Assembly (NCBI RefSeq): GCF_040958095.1
Contig: NC_091188.1
Span: 39,830,734 to 39,894,733, forward strand
Length of the DNA stretch: 64,000 nucleotides
Direction: 5' to 3'
Source: Procambarus clarkii
Taxonomy: Eukaryota; Arthropoda; Malacostraca; Decapoda; Cambaridae
How positions within the stretch are numbered: position 1 is the stretch's first letter; every line of letters starts with the position of its first letter. The translations under genes and the position numbers were made by a program. The notes beneath the pieces are model-generated. The model saw nothing but the letters and a program-made list of their open reading frames with translations, had not been told where the DNA came from and did not search any database. This document shows, piece after piece, positions 45,590-57,299 of the stretch.

Positions 45590-46960
45590 ATAAGGTGAAC
45601 TGGAATCTACTCGCCCTTCATGCTGCTCTTTTCACCCTATCTAATCTGCCTTCCCCTCGAACCCACCTCCCTTTTCATGATACCATATTAGATACTGCCC
45701 CGCTCTCTGTTCCTTGTTATACCTCCTTGGGCATGCATAAGTCTGCCAGAAAAAATGGCACAAAAGTCAACAAACAATGTTTCTTTTTACTTTATTTTGG
45801 AGGGTGGGTGCAGTGGTCTGTAGGGCTATCCATACAGCTAAGCATGAGAGTTGGAAATCTCATATCTCCACATTATGGTTGACATCTAACTCGCTCAGAT
45901 CTGAAAGAAAATCTGGAAGATTTCCAGTAAATTTGTTGAGATATATTGTCTCCCTTTCTGTGGTTCTATAATGGCAGATCGTGTTTTTTGCATTTTTTAA
46001 CTGTTAGCTCTGGTACTTGTCTTCCTCCTACTTTCCTCAATCACAAACCTCTTAATGAATCTTGTCCCTTTGACTTTTGCACTTAACTACAGCTTCCCTA
46101 TAATGATCTCTTCAATCAGAACTCAAATCTGCTCAGTCCCTCTGCAATTCTACAGTGTCAAACTCAAATGGTATTCATTATGAGATGCTTTGTCATCTCC
46201 CTCAGTGGTGTTGGTTATGTAGTCATTCCTGACCAAACCTATAGGTGCCACCTACCTTTGGAGACTAGCATCTTCACGGCCGAATTGTATGCTCTTCGTC
46301 AACCGTTCTTCCGACGTCAACATTCCTTTGTCATTGTGGTCGACTTTCCCAGTGTTCTTATGGCTCGGGAGTCATTTAACCCCATGCATCCTGTGACTGT
46401 CGATATCCAATATTAGCTGATTTAAGCAGTAGATTTAAGATGGTTAAATTTTGCTGGCTTCCCATCCATGTTGGTATTACCTTCAATGAATATGTGGACA
46501 CTGCTGGTAAGGAAGCTATCAGCAATTGTCTTATTCCCAAAAAGGCCTTCCTTATTCAGATTTCTACCCAGTCATTCATTCCTCAAACTGAGACCATTGG
46601 CAGGGTCATTGGTCTAGTATTACAGGTAACAAATTGCACACATTTAAAGGTTGCCCCTGCCTATTTCCTTGGCCTTCACTGTAATAAATGGTGGCAAACA
46701 ATTCTGGGCAGGTTACATATTGGACATGCACACTTAACTCACAGGTACTTAATGGAACACTGCCCTGCTTCTTATTGTTCTTACTGATTTATCTCGCTTA
46801 CTTAAAGTAAGATTGTATCTTACTTTCCAGCTGTCCCTGCAGGTCATTTGTTACTTGAATCCGACACCTCTACTATCACTCTCCTTGTGTTCTTTTGTTC
46901 TCATAATGGCATCTTAAGTGATATTTAGCCCCTTTGAATATCCAGGGACACTGATCGTGT
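45590..46960 (+). mobile_element. I-like LINE relic: linker and RNase H, RT missing
   Basis: A linker-like segment CRAIHTAKHESWKSHISTLW (45817-45880) is followed after about 300 bp by RNase H motifs: SIFTAELYALRQ (catalytic E), HSFVIVVDFPSVLMARESF, and after a stop FCWLPIHVGITFNEYVDTAG (HxGI...NE..D). Then LGRLHIGHAHLTHRYLM and ending near HCPASYC. An RNase H after the RT is typical of the I group of LINEs. The RT between linker and RNase H is absent, a large internal deletion. Catalytic D of the DS motif is changed to DF. Confidence 0.72.
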
Positions 46961-46979
46961 TAGTCTCTCCCCAGTTTGA

Positions 46980-47165
46980 TGTCTTTTTTAATAATTACTT
47001 AACACTGGAAGCAGTCTACAGAATACCAAAGATGTAACTGAATTCAACTAACCTTATATATTTAATATTAAATAACAAACTTAACAAAATTCATCAAATA
47101 CTAACAGAAGATTTTAATATTGACCTTTGCCAGCCAGACAACCCACTAGTTGCTAGCTTCTCCCA
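46980..47165 (+). mobile_element. LINE endonuclease fragment (same family as 50930-51345)
   Basis: Frames read VYRIPKM then ILTEDFNIDLCQPDNPLVAS, the GDFNIDL motif of an apurinic-type endonuclease. The matching minus-strand fragment at 50930-51345 has LILSGDINIDLCQPDYP. Confidence 0.6.
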
Positions 47166-47771
47166 CTATGAACTCTCGTAATTACCCAAGTGTAGTTACA
47201 GGATGAGAGCTACGCTCGTGGTGTCCCGTCTCCCCAGCACTCTTTGTCATATAATGCTTTGAAATTACTGACGGTTTTGGCCTCCACTACCTTCTCACTT
47301 AACTTGTTCCAACCGTCTACCACTCTGTTTACAAAAGTGACTTTTCGTATATTTCTCCGGCAGCTTTGTTTCGTTAGTTTAAATCTATGACCTCTTGTTC
47401 TTGAAGTTCCGGGTCTCAGGAATTCTTCCCTATCAATTTTATTGATTCCTGTTACTATTTTGAACGTAGTGATCATATCGCCTCTTTTTCTTCTGTCTTC
47501 TAGTTTTTACATATTTAATGCCTCTAACCTCTCCTCGTAGCTCTTGTCCTTCAGTTCTGGGAGCCACTTAGTGGCATGTCGTTGCACCTTTTCCAGTTTG
47601 TTGATGTGCTTCTTAAGATATGGGCACCATACAACCGCTGCATATTCCAGCTTTGGTCTAATAAAAGTCGTAAACAATTTCTTTAGTATTTCTCCATCCA
47701 TGTATTTAAAAGCAATTCTGAGGTTAGAAAGTGTAGCATAGGCTCCTCGCACAATGTTCTTAATGTGGTCC

Positions 47772-48698
47772 TCAGGTGAGTTTTTTATCTAGAACCACCC
47801 CTAGATCCCTTTCTTTGTCAGAATTCTTTAAAGATTTCTCACATAATTTATAGGTTGTGTGGGGTCTATGTTCTCCAATTCCACATTCCATAACATGGCA
47901 TTTATTCACATTAAATTCCATTTGCCAAGTGTTGCTCCATATACTTATTTTGTCCAGGTCTTCTTGAAGGGCATGACAATCATCTAGGTTTCTTATCTTC
48001 CCTATTATCTTAGCATCATCAGCAAACATGTTCATGTAATTCTGTATTCCCACTGGTAGATCATTTATGTAGACAATGAACATTACCGGTGCAAGAACTG
48101 ATCCCTGTGGTACTCCACTCGTGACATTCCTCCAATCCAATACCTTGCCTCTGATTACGGCCCTCATTTTTCTGTCAGTTAGGAAATTTTTCATCCATGT
48201 TAGTAGCTTACCTGTCACCCCTCCAATATGTTCCAGTTTCCAGAACAACCTCTTATGGGGATCTCTGTCAAAAGCCTTTTTTAGGTCCAGATAGATGCAG
48301 TCAACCCAACCATCTCTCTCCTGTAAAATTTCTGAGGCTCGATCATAAAAACTGAGTAAGTTCATTACACAGGATCTTCCAGATCGAAAACCATACTGTC
48401 TGTCTAATATTATATCGTTTTCCTCCAGGTGTTCTACCCATTTAGTTTTAATTATTTTTTCCAATATTTTGACTATTACACTTGTCAGTGATACAGGTCT
48501 ATAATTAAGGGGGTCTTCCCTGCTTCCACTTTTGTAGATTGGAACTATGTTAACCTTTTTCCACACATCAGCTACAACTCCTGTAAACAGGGATGCCTGA
48601 AAAATCAGTTGAAGTGGAATGCTGAGCTCCATCTGGACCAACTGCTTTGTTCTTACTTGGCTCCTTGAGCATTTTTTCCACTTCGTCTCTAGACACAC
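47772..48698 (-). pseudogene. LINE-N reverse transcriptase, long intact frame
   Basis: 308 codons: VNIVPIYKSGSREDPLNYRP, QYGFRSGRSCVMNLLSFYD, DCIYLDLKKAFDRDPHKRLF (motif A), VTSGVPQGSVLAPVMFIVYI (motif B), MNMFADDAKIIGKI (motif C, FADD intact), MEFNVNKCHVM and KERDLGVVLDKKLT. The continuation (VRGAYATLSNLRIAFKYMDG, FIRPKLEYAAVVWCPYLKKH, ELKDKSYEERLEALNM) lies in the next frame at 47752-47507, then RRKRGDMITTFKIVTGINKI to 47210. All polymerase motifs are kept, but the frame breaks make this copy non-functional. Confidence 0.9.
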
Positions 48699-48705
48699 CT
48701 ATGTG

Positions 48706-49329
48706 CTATATGTTGTTCTCTGGAATTCTTATTGTGTCTGGTTCCCTAAAGATTTCATTTTGTACAAACACACTTTGGAACTTTTCGTTTAGTGTTTCAC
48801 ACGTTTCCTTTTCATTTTCCGTGAATCTATTTCCCATTTTCAACCTCTGAATATTATCCTTTACCTGCAATTTGTTGTTTATGAATTTATAGAATAGACC
48901 TGGTTTTGTTTTACATTTGTCTGCAATCCCTTTTTCAAAATTTCTTTCTGCCTCTCTCCTCACTGCCATGTAGTTGTTTCTCGCATCTTTGTATCGCTGG
49001 TATGTTTGGGGGTTTGGCCTCTTCCTGTACTGATTCCATTTTTGTGTCTTTTGGTCTCTGGCCCTCTCGCAATTTCTATTAAACCAATCCTGTTTCCTAG
49101 TTCTGCATCTCTGTTTTGGTATAAATTTTTTTGTGCCTTTATCATATATTTCACAAAACTTGACATACATCTCATTCACTTCCTTGCCTAGAAACAAGTC
49201 TGTCCAATTATACTTACTAAAAAAAATTCTAAGGTCACCATAATGTCCTCTCCTGAAGTCAGATTTTTCAACTGCTTCAACCTCCTTATTTTCTTCCAGA
49301 TTATAACGCATTGCATACTTTATTCCCAA
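48706..49329 (-). pseudogene. LINE-N ORF2 linker between endonuclease and RT
   Basis: 207 codons: SDFRRGHYGDLRIFFSKYNW, TDLFLGKEVNEMYVKFCEIY, KKFIPKQRCRTRKQDWFNRN, ARNNYMAVRREAERNFEKGI and FYKFINNKLQVKDNIQRLKM. The PxxWFN and RREAERxFEK patterns are typical of the ORF2 linker in CR1/Jockey-like elements. Confidence 0.82.
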
Positions 49330-49439
49330 AAGACATGGGCACTTTTACCCAAGGGAGGAAGGTACTGAATGTCAAATCTCTCTTCCTCCTTCCTGGTAAA
49401 TATCAAATCTAGCATGGAGGGAACGTCCCCTCCCCTCAT

Positions 49440-50060
49440 CTTCGTAGCTTATTTAACATGTTGATACAAGAATGTTTCCAGAATGAGGTCTACAAATCTA
49501 CAGATCCAAAAATCTTCTTTTTTAGCTTCATATGCTTCCCAGTCTATGGATTTCAAGTTGAAGTCACTGACTATCAACAGTCATGAACTATCGTTATCCG
49601 CTCTCGCTATAATCTCTCATTATTGTTATAAGACCTTCTCATTTACTACCTAGCTCTTCCTTTGACCATGTGCTGCTTGGCGGTGGACTATATGCATTTA
49701 TGACCATAAGTTTATCATCTTCATGGCAGATCTCTAGTGCTATTATGTCAACTTCTTGTGGATTGGCAGTCATTATTTCCTTCACCTTTAGGTGTTCTTT
49801 CACCAGCACAGCAACGCCACTGCCTTAACTAATTTTTCTGTTCCATTTCCAAATTGAGTAGCCCCTTGGGAATATGCCCTCATTTAAAATAACATCAAGT
49901 TTTGTCTCCGTGAGTGCAACAATGTCTGGTGTCTGCAGCTGTATTACATCACTTGACTCCAGTAACTTCGCTCTCATTCCATCTATGTTGGTGTATGCAA
50001 TCTTCAGGAACTTGTTCCCCCTCTCCTTATTCTTCACTCCCCTCTCCCTATTGATTTTGT
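49440..50060 (-). pseudogene. LINE-N apurinic-type endonuclease, decayed
   Basis: 50037-49825: FLKIAYTNIDGMRAKLLESS, DVIQLQTPDIVALTETKLDV (N-terminal N and catalytic E motifs). The next frame holds GVAVLVKEHLKVKEIM, ADPQEVDIIALEICHEDDKL-like and VINAYSPP. Nicks target DNA to prime reverse transcription. A stop and frameshift lie near 49830; the C-terminal part fades by 49440. Confidence 0.7.
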
Positions 50061-50151
50061 TGGTTTACCTTTATGTACCACTTTACTGGTCTGCCTACCC
50101 CTAACACTTTGTAGAAAAAAGAATTGATTTCTTCTTCATTCCTGCTCTCAT

Positions 50152-50466
50152 TTACACGTTTTGCCTCAGTGAGGTTGTTTCAGCTTCTCTGTCTTTTTTT
50201 GAAAGATCTCGTCTTAACGACCACACTTTCCCATCCTCATCACTTTGTAATTTTCTAGCATTCCTGAGTACTTCTTCCATCTGTTTGGCACCGTTTAGGG
50301 TGATCCTCATAGGTCGATCTTTCCCTTTTACGTATCTGCCTATTCTCCTATAGTCGCACACATTCTCTATGGTAGTAAGACCTTCTACGAGTAAGATACT
50401 TCTACTTCGTATGCTATTACCCAAGATCCTAAAACAACCTGAAACAGCACCTGCCCCCTCGATCAC
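50152..50466 (-). pseudogene. LINE-N ORF1 C-terminal fragment
   Basis: The frame contains TTIENVCDYRRIGRYVKGKD, RPMRITLNGAKQMEEVLRNA and KVWSLRRDLSKKDRE. The R(I/L)G(R/K)Y...RP+++ pattern is typical of the C-terminal part of LINE ORF1 nucleic-acid chaperone proteins. The start is lost. Confidence 0.6.
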
Positions 50467-50470
50467 ATCT

Positions 50471-50929
50471 CGACTAACCCAACCTCTCTATAAACCCCTG
50501 AAATAATCACTGATGGTTCAACTGACCACTACCCTTCATTTCTTCTAACCACCACTACAAACAATGAGGATTAGCTTTAGACTGCACGATGAAGCTTCCA
50601 TAAGCAACTTTGTCGCTGCTGGTGGTAACAAACCGGGAGACTGAACTTGGTAATTTGGAAGAATCATCATAGGCTTACAAACATTTCTTCACAAAACTAA
50701 GCCTCTACAGTATAATATTTACTGTCCCATGCTAACTAAACAAGTCACAACAACAACAATACCCTAGAACCCTTTGCTCACTAAAGGGTTACTCAAATCA
50801 ATAAATAAGAACCATGAATGTGACAATATGGGACATAGGTCATTTCCAGACATTTCTCTTAAGAGGTACTCCTCAATGTTTCTGTGGTCAAAAGTAGAGC
50901 CTGTCATTGTTCAGTAATTCTGGTAGGTT
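50471..50929. other. Non-coding, no recognisable element
   Basis: Nothing identified apart from simple sequence. Confidence 0.35.
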
Positions 50930-51345
50930 TAGTGATCATGGGAATAAGCATTCAGGAGTTCATACACTTGAGGAAACTAGCTACTTAAGGGTAATCAGGC
51001 TGGCAAAGGTCAATATTAATATCACCTGATAGTATTAGTTGATTTGTGTTAAGTTTGTTGCTTAATATTAAATTTCTGAGGTTAGATTTATATTCAGATG
51101 TGTGTGTTAGGAATTCTGTATACTGCTCCCAGTTAAATAGGCCTCAGCACCCTTGACTGTGAACTTGGCAAAGATATACTCACCACAGATGTGTCTAGTC
51201 CTAATTACATTTGAGCATGACAGTTCTTGGTGGTAGTAAATTGAAGTACCACCATCTCTTTGGATTCCTGAGTAGTTTGCTATTTTAATGAGTTGTGTCC
51301 TCTTTTTAACCATGTTTCTTCAAGTAAACTATGGAGAATTTGTTG
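50930..51345 (-). mobile_element. LINE endonuclease fragment
   Basis: 51313-51107: NYSGIQRDGGTSIYYHQELS, CSNVIRTRHICGEYIFAKFT (RxGGGxxxY...ELS pattern). Further 3': LILSGDINIDLCQPDYP near 51045-50995 (GDxNIDL motif). Apurinic-type endonuclease of a non-LTR ORF2, matching 46980-47165. Confidence 0.65.
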
Positions 51346-51439
51346 TTTACTGATTGCATTAAAGCACTATCATCATCAAAGTGTTTAACTTAAATGTAAG
51401 ATCTCTAAGCAATTAGTGATACATTGTACAGTAGTAATT

Positions 51440-51714
51440 TTTAGAAATGGTAACCAACTATTCAAAGGCCTTCCAGTAGATGTAGTATACATGAACTTCG
51501 TTAAAGCTTTTGATAAGGTACCACATGAAAGACTAGCAAGAAAATCACAGGCACATGGAATAAATGGTGTAATAATAGAATGATTAAAGAGAGCAAAGGG
51601 TTCTCCTAAACAGAAATGAATCTGACCGGAGAAATGTGGCGAGTGGGATACTGCAAGGGTCTATTTTGGGGCCAACCCTTTTTATCATGTACAACGAAAT
51701 CACATTAACATGAG
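51440..51714 (+). mobile_element. LINE-S RT fragment, 5' piece
   Basis: VVYMNFVKAFDKVPHERLAR (motif A) and AHGINGVIIE, then frame-shifted nucleotides AATGAATCTGACCGGAGAAA matching NESxWRNVVSGVPQG of LINE-S. Continues as the 3' piece at 52205 after an insertion. Confidence 0.75.
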
Positions 51715-51945
51715 CCACCAATGATAAAATTAGGAGCTACGAGGAGGATTCGAACCTATCTTGGTACTGTACTCCCAAGCAAGCATGATAGGCCATTACA
51801 TGCTTTTGACCAAGTTGTGGTGTAGTGGTCTAGGGCATTTGCTTGGGAGTACCCAAAGCATAGGTTTAAATCCTCCTCATGGCTCCTACTAATTTTCTCA
51901 TTGATGCATCATGTTAATGTGATTTTGTTACGCCTTTGAAGAAAA
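51715..51945. repeat. Inverted pair of tRNA-like SINE units
   Basis: The two arms are reverse complements: AATCACATTAACATGAGCCA at 51700 and its diverged complement near 51905-51930. The plus-strand arm reads GTGGTGTAGTGGTCTAGGGC (A box) and AGCATAGGTTTAAATCCTCC (B box); the minus arm has the same order. A third copy is at 52065-52155. Confidence 0.8.
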
Positions 51946-52064
51946 GTGTAGAGGTAGAATTCCTAGACTACAAGCTAGAGTGCATAGGGGGGAGGGGGCA
52001 TTGTGTGAAACCCTGATCAGTCTTCAGTGGAAGCCCTAGAAATCCCTAGAGGATTCCAGTGAAT

Positions 52065-52155
52065 CCCAGGTTGCAATGCTGTAATGGTCTAAGGTGTTTG
52101 CTTGGGAATACCCAGACCATAGGTTCGAATTCTCTTCGCAGCTGATACTGATTTT
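52065..52155 (+). repeat. Third copy of the tRNA-like SINE unit
   Basis: ATGCTGTAATGGTCTAAGGT and ACCATAGGTTCGAATTCTC, followed by GCAGCTGATACTGATTTTTT. B box better preserved than in the inverted pair. Confidence 0.75.
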
Positions 52156-52204
52156 TTTCATTTTTTATTTTTTAAACTAACTAAACCCTAAGAATAATCA
52201 AGCA

Positions 52205-52720
52205 AACATTTGACTTCAAGGAAACAGGGTAGTTATGCAACTATAAATCTTTGGTGCACTCACACTTGGATTATTGTATTCAAGCATGGAGACCTTACCT
52301 TCAGAAAGACGAATCTGCTTTGGAGAAAATTCAACACCGGGCAACAAAAATCATTCCAGAATAAAGTCTACTTTCTTACCAGGAACGGTTGAGGGCCACA
52401 GGGCTAATACTGCAAACCAAACCCAACAGGGATGGTTGACCCACACCACTTTTTCAAAAAGTAAGATGTAACACAAACAAAGAGCAACAGTTTCAAGCTC
52501 AATAAGCCACAATATGACAGAAAATGGAAGATGCTTTTCACCCATGGAACTGCCTACCCTGTGAAGCCGTAAATCCCAAAACACAGCTGAATTTTAAAAT
52601 CCAGTACAGTAAAATCACCAGGACAAATCAGGGGATCTTTGACAAGCCGCCAGTTTCCTGTCCTCATTGAGGCCGCAAGAGCACCTTCGGGTAAATTCAG
52701 TGATGTTCAACTGAATAAAG
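52205..52720 (+). mobile_element. LINE-S 3' end, 3' piece
   Basis: Frames read HSHLDYCIQAWRPYLQKDES, ALEKIQHRATKIIPE, SYQERLRATGLILQT, RCNTNKEQQFQAQ and a 3' UTR GGGGATCTTTGACAAGCCGC. It follows the RT fragment ending at 51714 in the same orientation. Confidence 0.8.
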
Positions 52721-53360
52721 AAACGCCATTCCATATCAAGAGATTATTAGAGTTAGGAGTCCTAGGAAAAGCTAGAGGGAATGAAAGGAATAATTATGGA
52801 GTGATCAGGACGAGTGCCAAGACCTGGCTCTTCGAGATGGACATAAAGCAGTAAAAACTGAGATAAAAAAATTAAAGTAATTAAAATTGGTATAAAACCA
52901 CATTGATTTGAAACTTTTGCTTCAAAGATGTATTTAATGTCTTCATTGCCATATTTAAGTTTCCTGCCCCCAATCAGAACATGGGGAAGAATGACGAGTG
53001 TTGATGCTGGCATTTAATTGGATCATTTTGGAGATCCAAAATCACCAATGTCACCAATGCGAGACACAGCAGCTAGGTAATTGGTTGTTGCTTTAGAAGG
53101 GGTTTCAGTGACATGTGCCAGACCAGATGGGATTAAAGGTAACATGTGAATCTACAGAGTCAACAAGATATTTATGCATATATAAATCATCTGGGCAAGT
53201 AAGGTTATCAAGATAGACATCAAAATATTTGGTCTATGTAGTGGGGCCAAATAGATAATGGTACATAGCAATGGTTGACAAGGAAATTGCCAATGGGGAC
53301 ATTGGAATCATCCCTGCCAAAAGAAAAAGTTGGTGTATGGAGAGCATTAGTAGGGTGGTT
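52721..53360. other. Non-coding, no recognisable element
   Basis: No family resemblance in any frame; the reading frame at 52639-52854 is short and unsupported. Confidence 0.35.
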
Positions 53361-54525
53361 ACCTTGAGGTTACCTTGAGGTGCTTCCGGGGCTTAGCGTC
53401 CCCGCGGCCCGGTCGTCGACCAGGCCTCCTGGTTGCCGGACTGATCAACCAGGCTGTTGGACGCGGCTGCTCGCAGCCTGACGTATGAGTCACAGCCTGG
53501 TTGATCAGGTATCCTTTGGAGGTGCTTATCCAGTTCTCTCTTGAACACTGGGAGGGGTCGGCCAGTTATGCCCCTTATGTGTAGTGGAAGCGTGTTGAAC
53601 AGTCTCGGACCTCTGATGTTCATAGAGTTCTCTCTCAGAGTACCAGTTGCACCTCTGTTTTTCAACGGGGGTATTCTGCACATCCTGCCATGTCTTCTGG
53701 TCTCATGTGATGTTATTTCTGTGTGCAGGTTTGGGACCAGCCCCTCTAATATTTTCCACGTGTAAATTATTATGTACCTCTCCCGCCTGCGCTCAAGGGA
53801 GTACTGTTTTAGGCTCTTTAGTCGGTCCCAATAGTTTAGATGTTTTACTGAGTGGATTCTAGCAGTAAAGGATCTCTGCACGCTCTCCAGGTCAGCAATT
53901 TCTCCAGCTTTGAAAGGTGCTGTCATTGTGCAGCAGTACTCCACTCTAGAGAGCACAAGCGTTTTGAAAAGTATCATCATCGGTATAGCATCTCTAGTGT
54001 GAAAAGTTCTTGTTATCCAACCTGTCATTTTTCTTGCAGTTGTGACGGCTACTTTATTGTGTTCTTTAAAGGTAAGGTCTTCCGACATGAGTACACCCAG
54101 ATCCTTTTCGTTTTATGTCATGATTTGCCTGAGTTTTGTACGTGGTTTCCGTTTTTATATTTTAATTTTTCCATAGCGCATGAGCTGAAACTCTTCGTTA
54201 AACACCATATTATTTTCTGTAGCCCATAGAAAGACCTGATCTACATCTGACTGGAGGTTCGCCATGTCCTCTATGTTGCCTACTCTCATGAAGATCCTAG
54301 TGTCATCTGCAAAGGATGATACAGTGCTATAGGTTGTGTTTTTGTCTATGTCCAATATGAGGATGAGAAAAAGTACTGGAGCAAGCACAGTACCCTGGGG
54401 GACTGAGCTCTTCACGGTTGATGGGCTGGATTTTATTTTGTTGACTATTACACATTGGGTTCTGTTTCCGTCAACCGTCGTTCTGGTCGACGACTCTTTT
54501 ATCTTTGGGTGAACCAAAGATAAAG
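53361..54525 (-). mobile_element. LINE-Q, well-preserved 3' half
   Basis: Minus strand. 54517-54155: KSSVPQGTVLAPVLFLILIL (motif B), STVSSFADDTRIFMRVGNIE (motif C), NNMVFNEEFQLMRYGKIK. 54088-53393 (231 codons, open): EDLTFKEHNKVAVTTARKMT, GWITRTFHTRDAIPMMILFK, LVLSRVEYCCTMTAPFKAGE, HLNYWDRLKSLKQYSLERRR, SMNIRGPRLFNTLPLHIRG and DQPGCDSYVRLRAAASNSLV. The 3' tail reads GGAGGCCTGGTCGACGACCG then CTCAAGGTAACCTCAAGGTA. 5' truncated inside the RT; one frame break near 54130. Closest to 28072-28677. Confidence 0.9.
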
Positions 54526-54719
54526 CAGTCTGGGTCCAATGCAGCTGGAGCTATGGAACCTGATTTTCTATCACAATCTGACCCTGGGGCTTGGTCACCC
54601 ACTCCAAGAGCCCAAGTTTGATTAGTCAGTTTATACGTTTGGGCTCCAGAGCCAAGGAATACAACTTATCAGGGCAGTGAGGGACCAAGCACTATCTGGT
54701 GAAGGAATGAATGTGTCGT

Positions 54720-55085
54720 CCCAAGTACTGCATCCCGTTTTCAACAATCCTATTGTATTGAATATTCTCCAGCATCAGTAAAAAGACGTCTTTCTCCTTT
54801 GTGCCACAGCATGGACACCCAAATCTATATTTAAGAGCGATTCCTCTGAAAGGTAGTTTGATGACCCAAATAGGAACCCTACATGGTTTTCTTTACATGT
54901 ACAATGCCTGAAGAGGGGTCGAAGCAACCTTCATTGGTGTGAGGGCATTGTTCACTTGCTCCATCACCATGGCAAGGCAAAACCCTTCAGGGTTTAATTC
55001 CCCAAATATCTTGAAAGATTTAAAAATGCCTGTGATATACTGAAGAATTCCCAAAGGACAAAAAGAATGTTCAATGAAGTGCATA
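54720..55085 (-). pseudogene. Coding-like relic, unknown family
   Basis: Two consecutive minus-strand frames look protein-like. 55084-54893: HSFCPLGILQYITGIFKSFK, IFGELNPEGFCLAMVMEQVN. After a stop near 54880: VPIWVIKLPFRGIALKYRFG, CPCCGTKEKDVFLLMLENIQ and YLGRHIHSFTR to about 54720. The CPCC motif could be part of a zinc-binding fold. I do not recognise the family; probably a mobile-element protein. Confidence 0.35.
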
Positions 55086-55089
55086 CATG

Positions 55090-56868
55090 TGCTAATTAAA
55101 ATATATTTGTTTACATTTCTACCTTTATTTTAGACAGCATTATCGAATGAGGTCTATTTATTAATTAACAGGCTACAGGCAAGTGCCATGAATTAATTTC
55201 ACTATACTAATTATAAATAATACAATCTATAATAACATATTATTCACATCCATTAAAACCAGAAATTAACAAAGCCAAAACAAGTAATTAACTAACCAAA
55301 ATAAAATCATATATGTCTAATCTAGCAACAATACTATATGGATTATTTATACAATATTAAATAAGCAATATTTAATTAAGCTTAAACAATACAGTACATT
55401 AAATTTATGAATGCTCTAATTTAAAGCAGACATCCTAATAAATTATGAATTATATTACATAAAGACAATAAATAAGTAGGACTAGGATAACAACCATCAA
55501 TGAAATGAAATTCCCTGGGAAATACAAACTTCCAAGTTTGGCTCAGGACATGCTGGATTCAGGGTAAAATAAATGTCGGATGCAGGCCAATGCAATTGCA
55601 AAATTGAGACTAATAAAATCAATGGTGGCAAACAAATTTAACTGCTATGGTAACGTCACTCGCTCTTTGAATGGTCACTGATCTTCAGACATCGGCACCC
55701 AAAATCAAGCATTGCACATAATGAAATGCACTTTTATGACAGGCCCCCCCCCCATTTGCTTCCTAAAATTAATTTTGCAACTGCCAAGCCTTAACTTAGC
55801 ACACCAGGTCTCTAGTACCAATCCATCACCTACCACAAGCTAGGTGATGAAGCTAGGACCAAATTATGGGTTACTGTACACGATGATGAGCCCTTCAGTA
55901 TCAGAGATCAGTGCAAAACTGAGAAAGAAAAAAATCAACCTATGCACAACAAAAAAGGATTACTTTAAAAAAATTGGCTCCCCCAAGATAACACAAATAA
56001 TTGTTACTGTAGGGGGGAAAAAAGCTCTAACCATGATGTGCCTGACCTCCATCAGGTGACAGGCCACCCAAAGCATGATTCAATTCATGGGTTCACAAAA
56101 ATAAAACATTTTGTTGCTGCCATATTTAAAATGTATTATTTATTTTCTTTTGTTTTCAAGCTGATGTACAGTATGTCCTCAAACTGCAGGATGACACCAA
56201 GTTGCAAAATAGGTAATAAAAGTTGTCTGAAAACAATACGTCCTCAGGCCAAGTCCATTCCATCCAGCGGTCAACCCCAAAGACGTATTCATCAATTTTA
56301 ACATGTTGTTCATTCAAAATAGGAATTTTCTCAAATATAAATTAGTATTGTTATACATTAGCATGCTGTGCATATTTAGGCACCGGTTGGGTTAGGTGTT
56401 TAGATTCTGTTGGCGATTATTTGTAGTACGTAGGTGAGGTATTTACAGCGTTTTGGTTCAAACAAAAATTGTCAGTGAAGCACTTGTTCCAGAAGTGTTC
56501 GAATGTCATCAGTTGCGAGTTGTGTGTAAACCGGTTTTCATTCATAAACAGGGGGTTTGGCTGGTGCATGGAATGGACTTTGGCCTTTGTTTATGAGGAC
56601 AGGCTGCTGAAAACCAATTCTGTAATCTGTCACCATTTCTGGAATCTTGACACCTGAATCAAGTACAATACAGTATCTCCAAATCAATTGTAAATGCTAG
56701 ACACACATACTTAACATACCAGGCTACTTAACATATTTCATATCAGACTTTAATAGTGGTTCAAAAAAAAAAAAAAAGACACTGATCATGTAAAAAAATG
56801 AAGCCATAAAAGAATATGATAACACCACTACAGAGTACTGTCATACCCTACGACCATTTCCTGTAATA
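55090..56868. other. AT-rich region without identifiable genes
   Basis: Includes a C run at 55744-55752 and an A run at 56763-56778. Nothing else supported. Confidence 0.4.
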
Positions 56869-57061
56869 TCAAAACTTAATGCTCAGCACTTGGAAGAAAC
56901 GAGTCAAAAAATGTTGATTTAAAATGTTATCTCCTGTTATGTAGCTGTTGTCAACATAATTATATTTTAGCCAACTAAGAATGTCAATAACTTCATTAAG
57001 TGTCTGGATATGGGTGACTTTATCCCAGCCTAATGTAAATAATAAATTGTAGCCAAGACAA

Positions 57062-57298
57062 ATGCTTGTCAGGGGTAATATGAATTTTGGAACCAAATGT
57101 AAATTGTCAACAAAATTATTCACACACCCTGATACGAAAAGATCATCCGTCTTACATGAGAAGATCAAATTCACGAAAAGATATGTGAATTTAGAGAACT
57201 CTAAAACAAATGTTTATGAAATGTGTAAATATTTAATTCAAAATAATCTACTATCAAAATTTTTAGCCAAATATCCTCAGTTTACTAACTGTAGGTAG
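57062..57298 (+). other. Open frame with coding-like composition, unsupported
   Basis: 78 codons: LVRGNMNFGTKCKLSTKLFT, HPDTKRSSVLHEKIKFTKRY, EMCKYLIQNNLLSKFLAKYP then stop. No upstream acceptor or homologue recognised; a minus-strand frame overlaps it. Possibly a transposase relic. Confidence 0.2.
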
Positions 57299-57299
57299 T

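Larger units (their letters stand above)
47172..50470 (-). mobile_element. LINE-N, most complete non-LTR retrotransposon in the window
   Basis: Minus strand, in order: ORF1 C-terminal part (50466-50152), endonuclease (50060-49440), linker (49329-48706), RT (48698-47772), C-terminal domain (47752-47210) and a 3' end at about 47172 with AATTACCCAAGTGTAGTTAC on the plus strand. About 3.3 kb remain. It is broken by at least four frameshifts or stops. Fragments of the same family lie at 21545 and 38590-40092. CR1/Jockey group by domain order; the clade is not certain. Confidence 0.87.

Noticed and set aside
53541-53862. Plus-strand frames of 71-74 codons
   Set aside because: They are antisense shadows of the LINE-Q ORF2 frame at 54088-53393.
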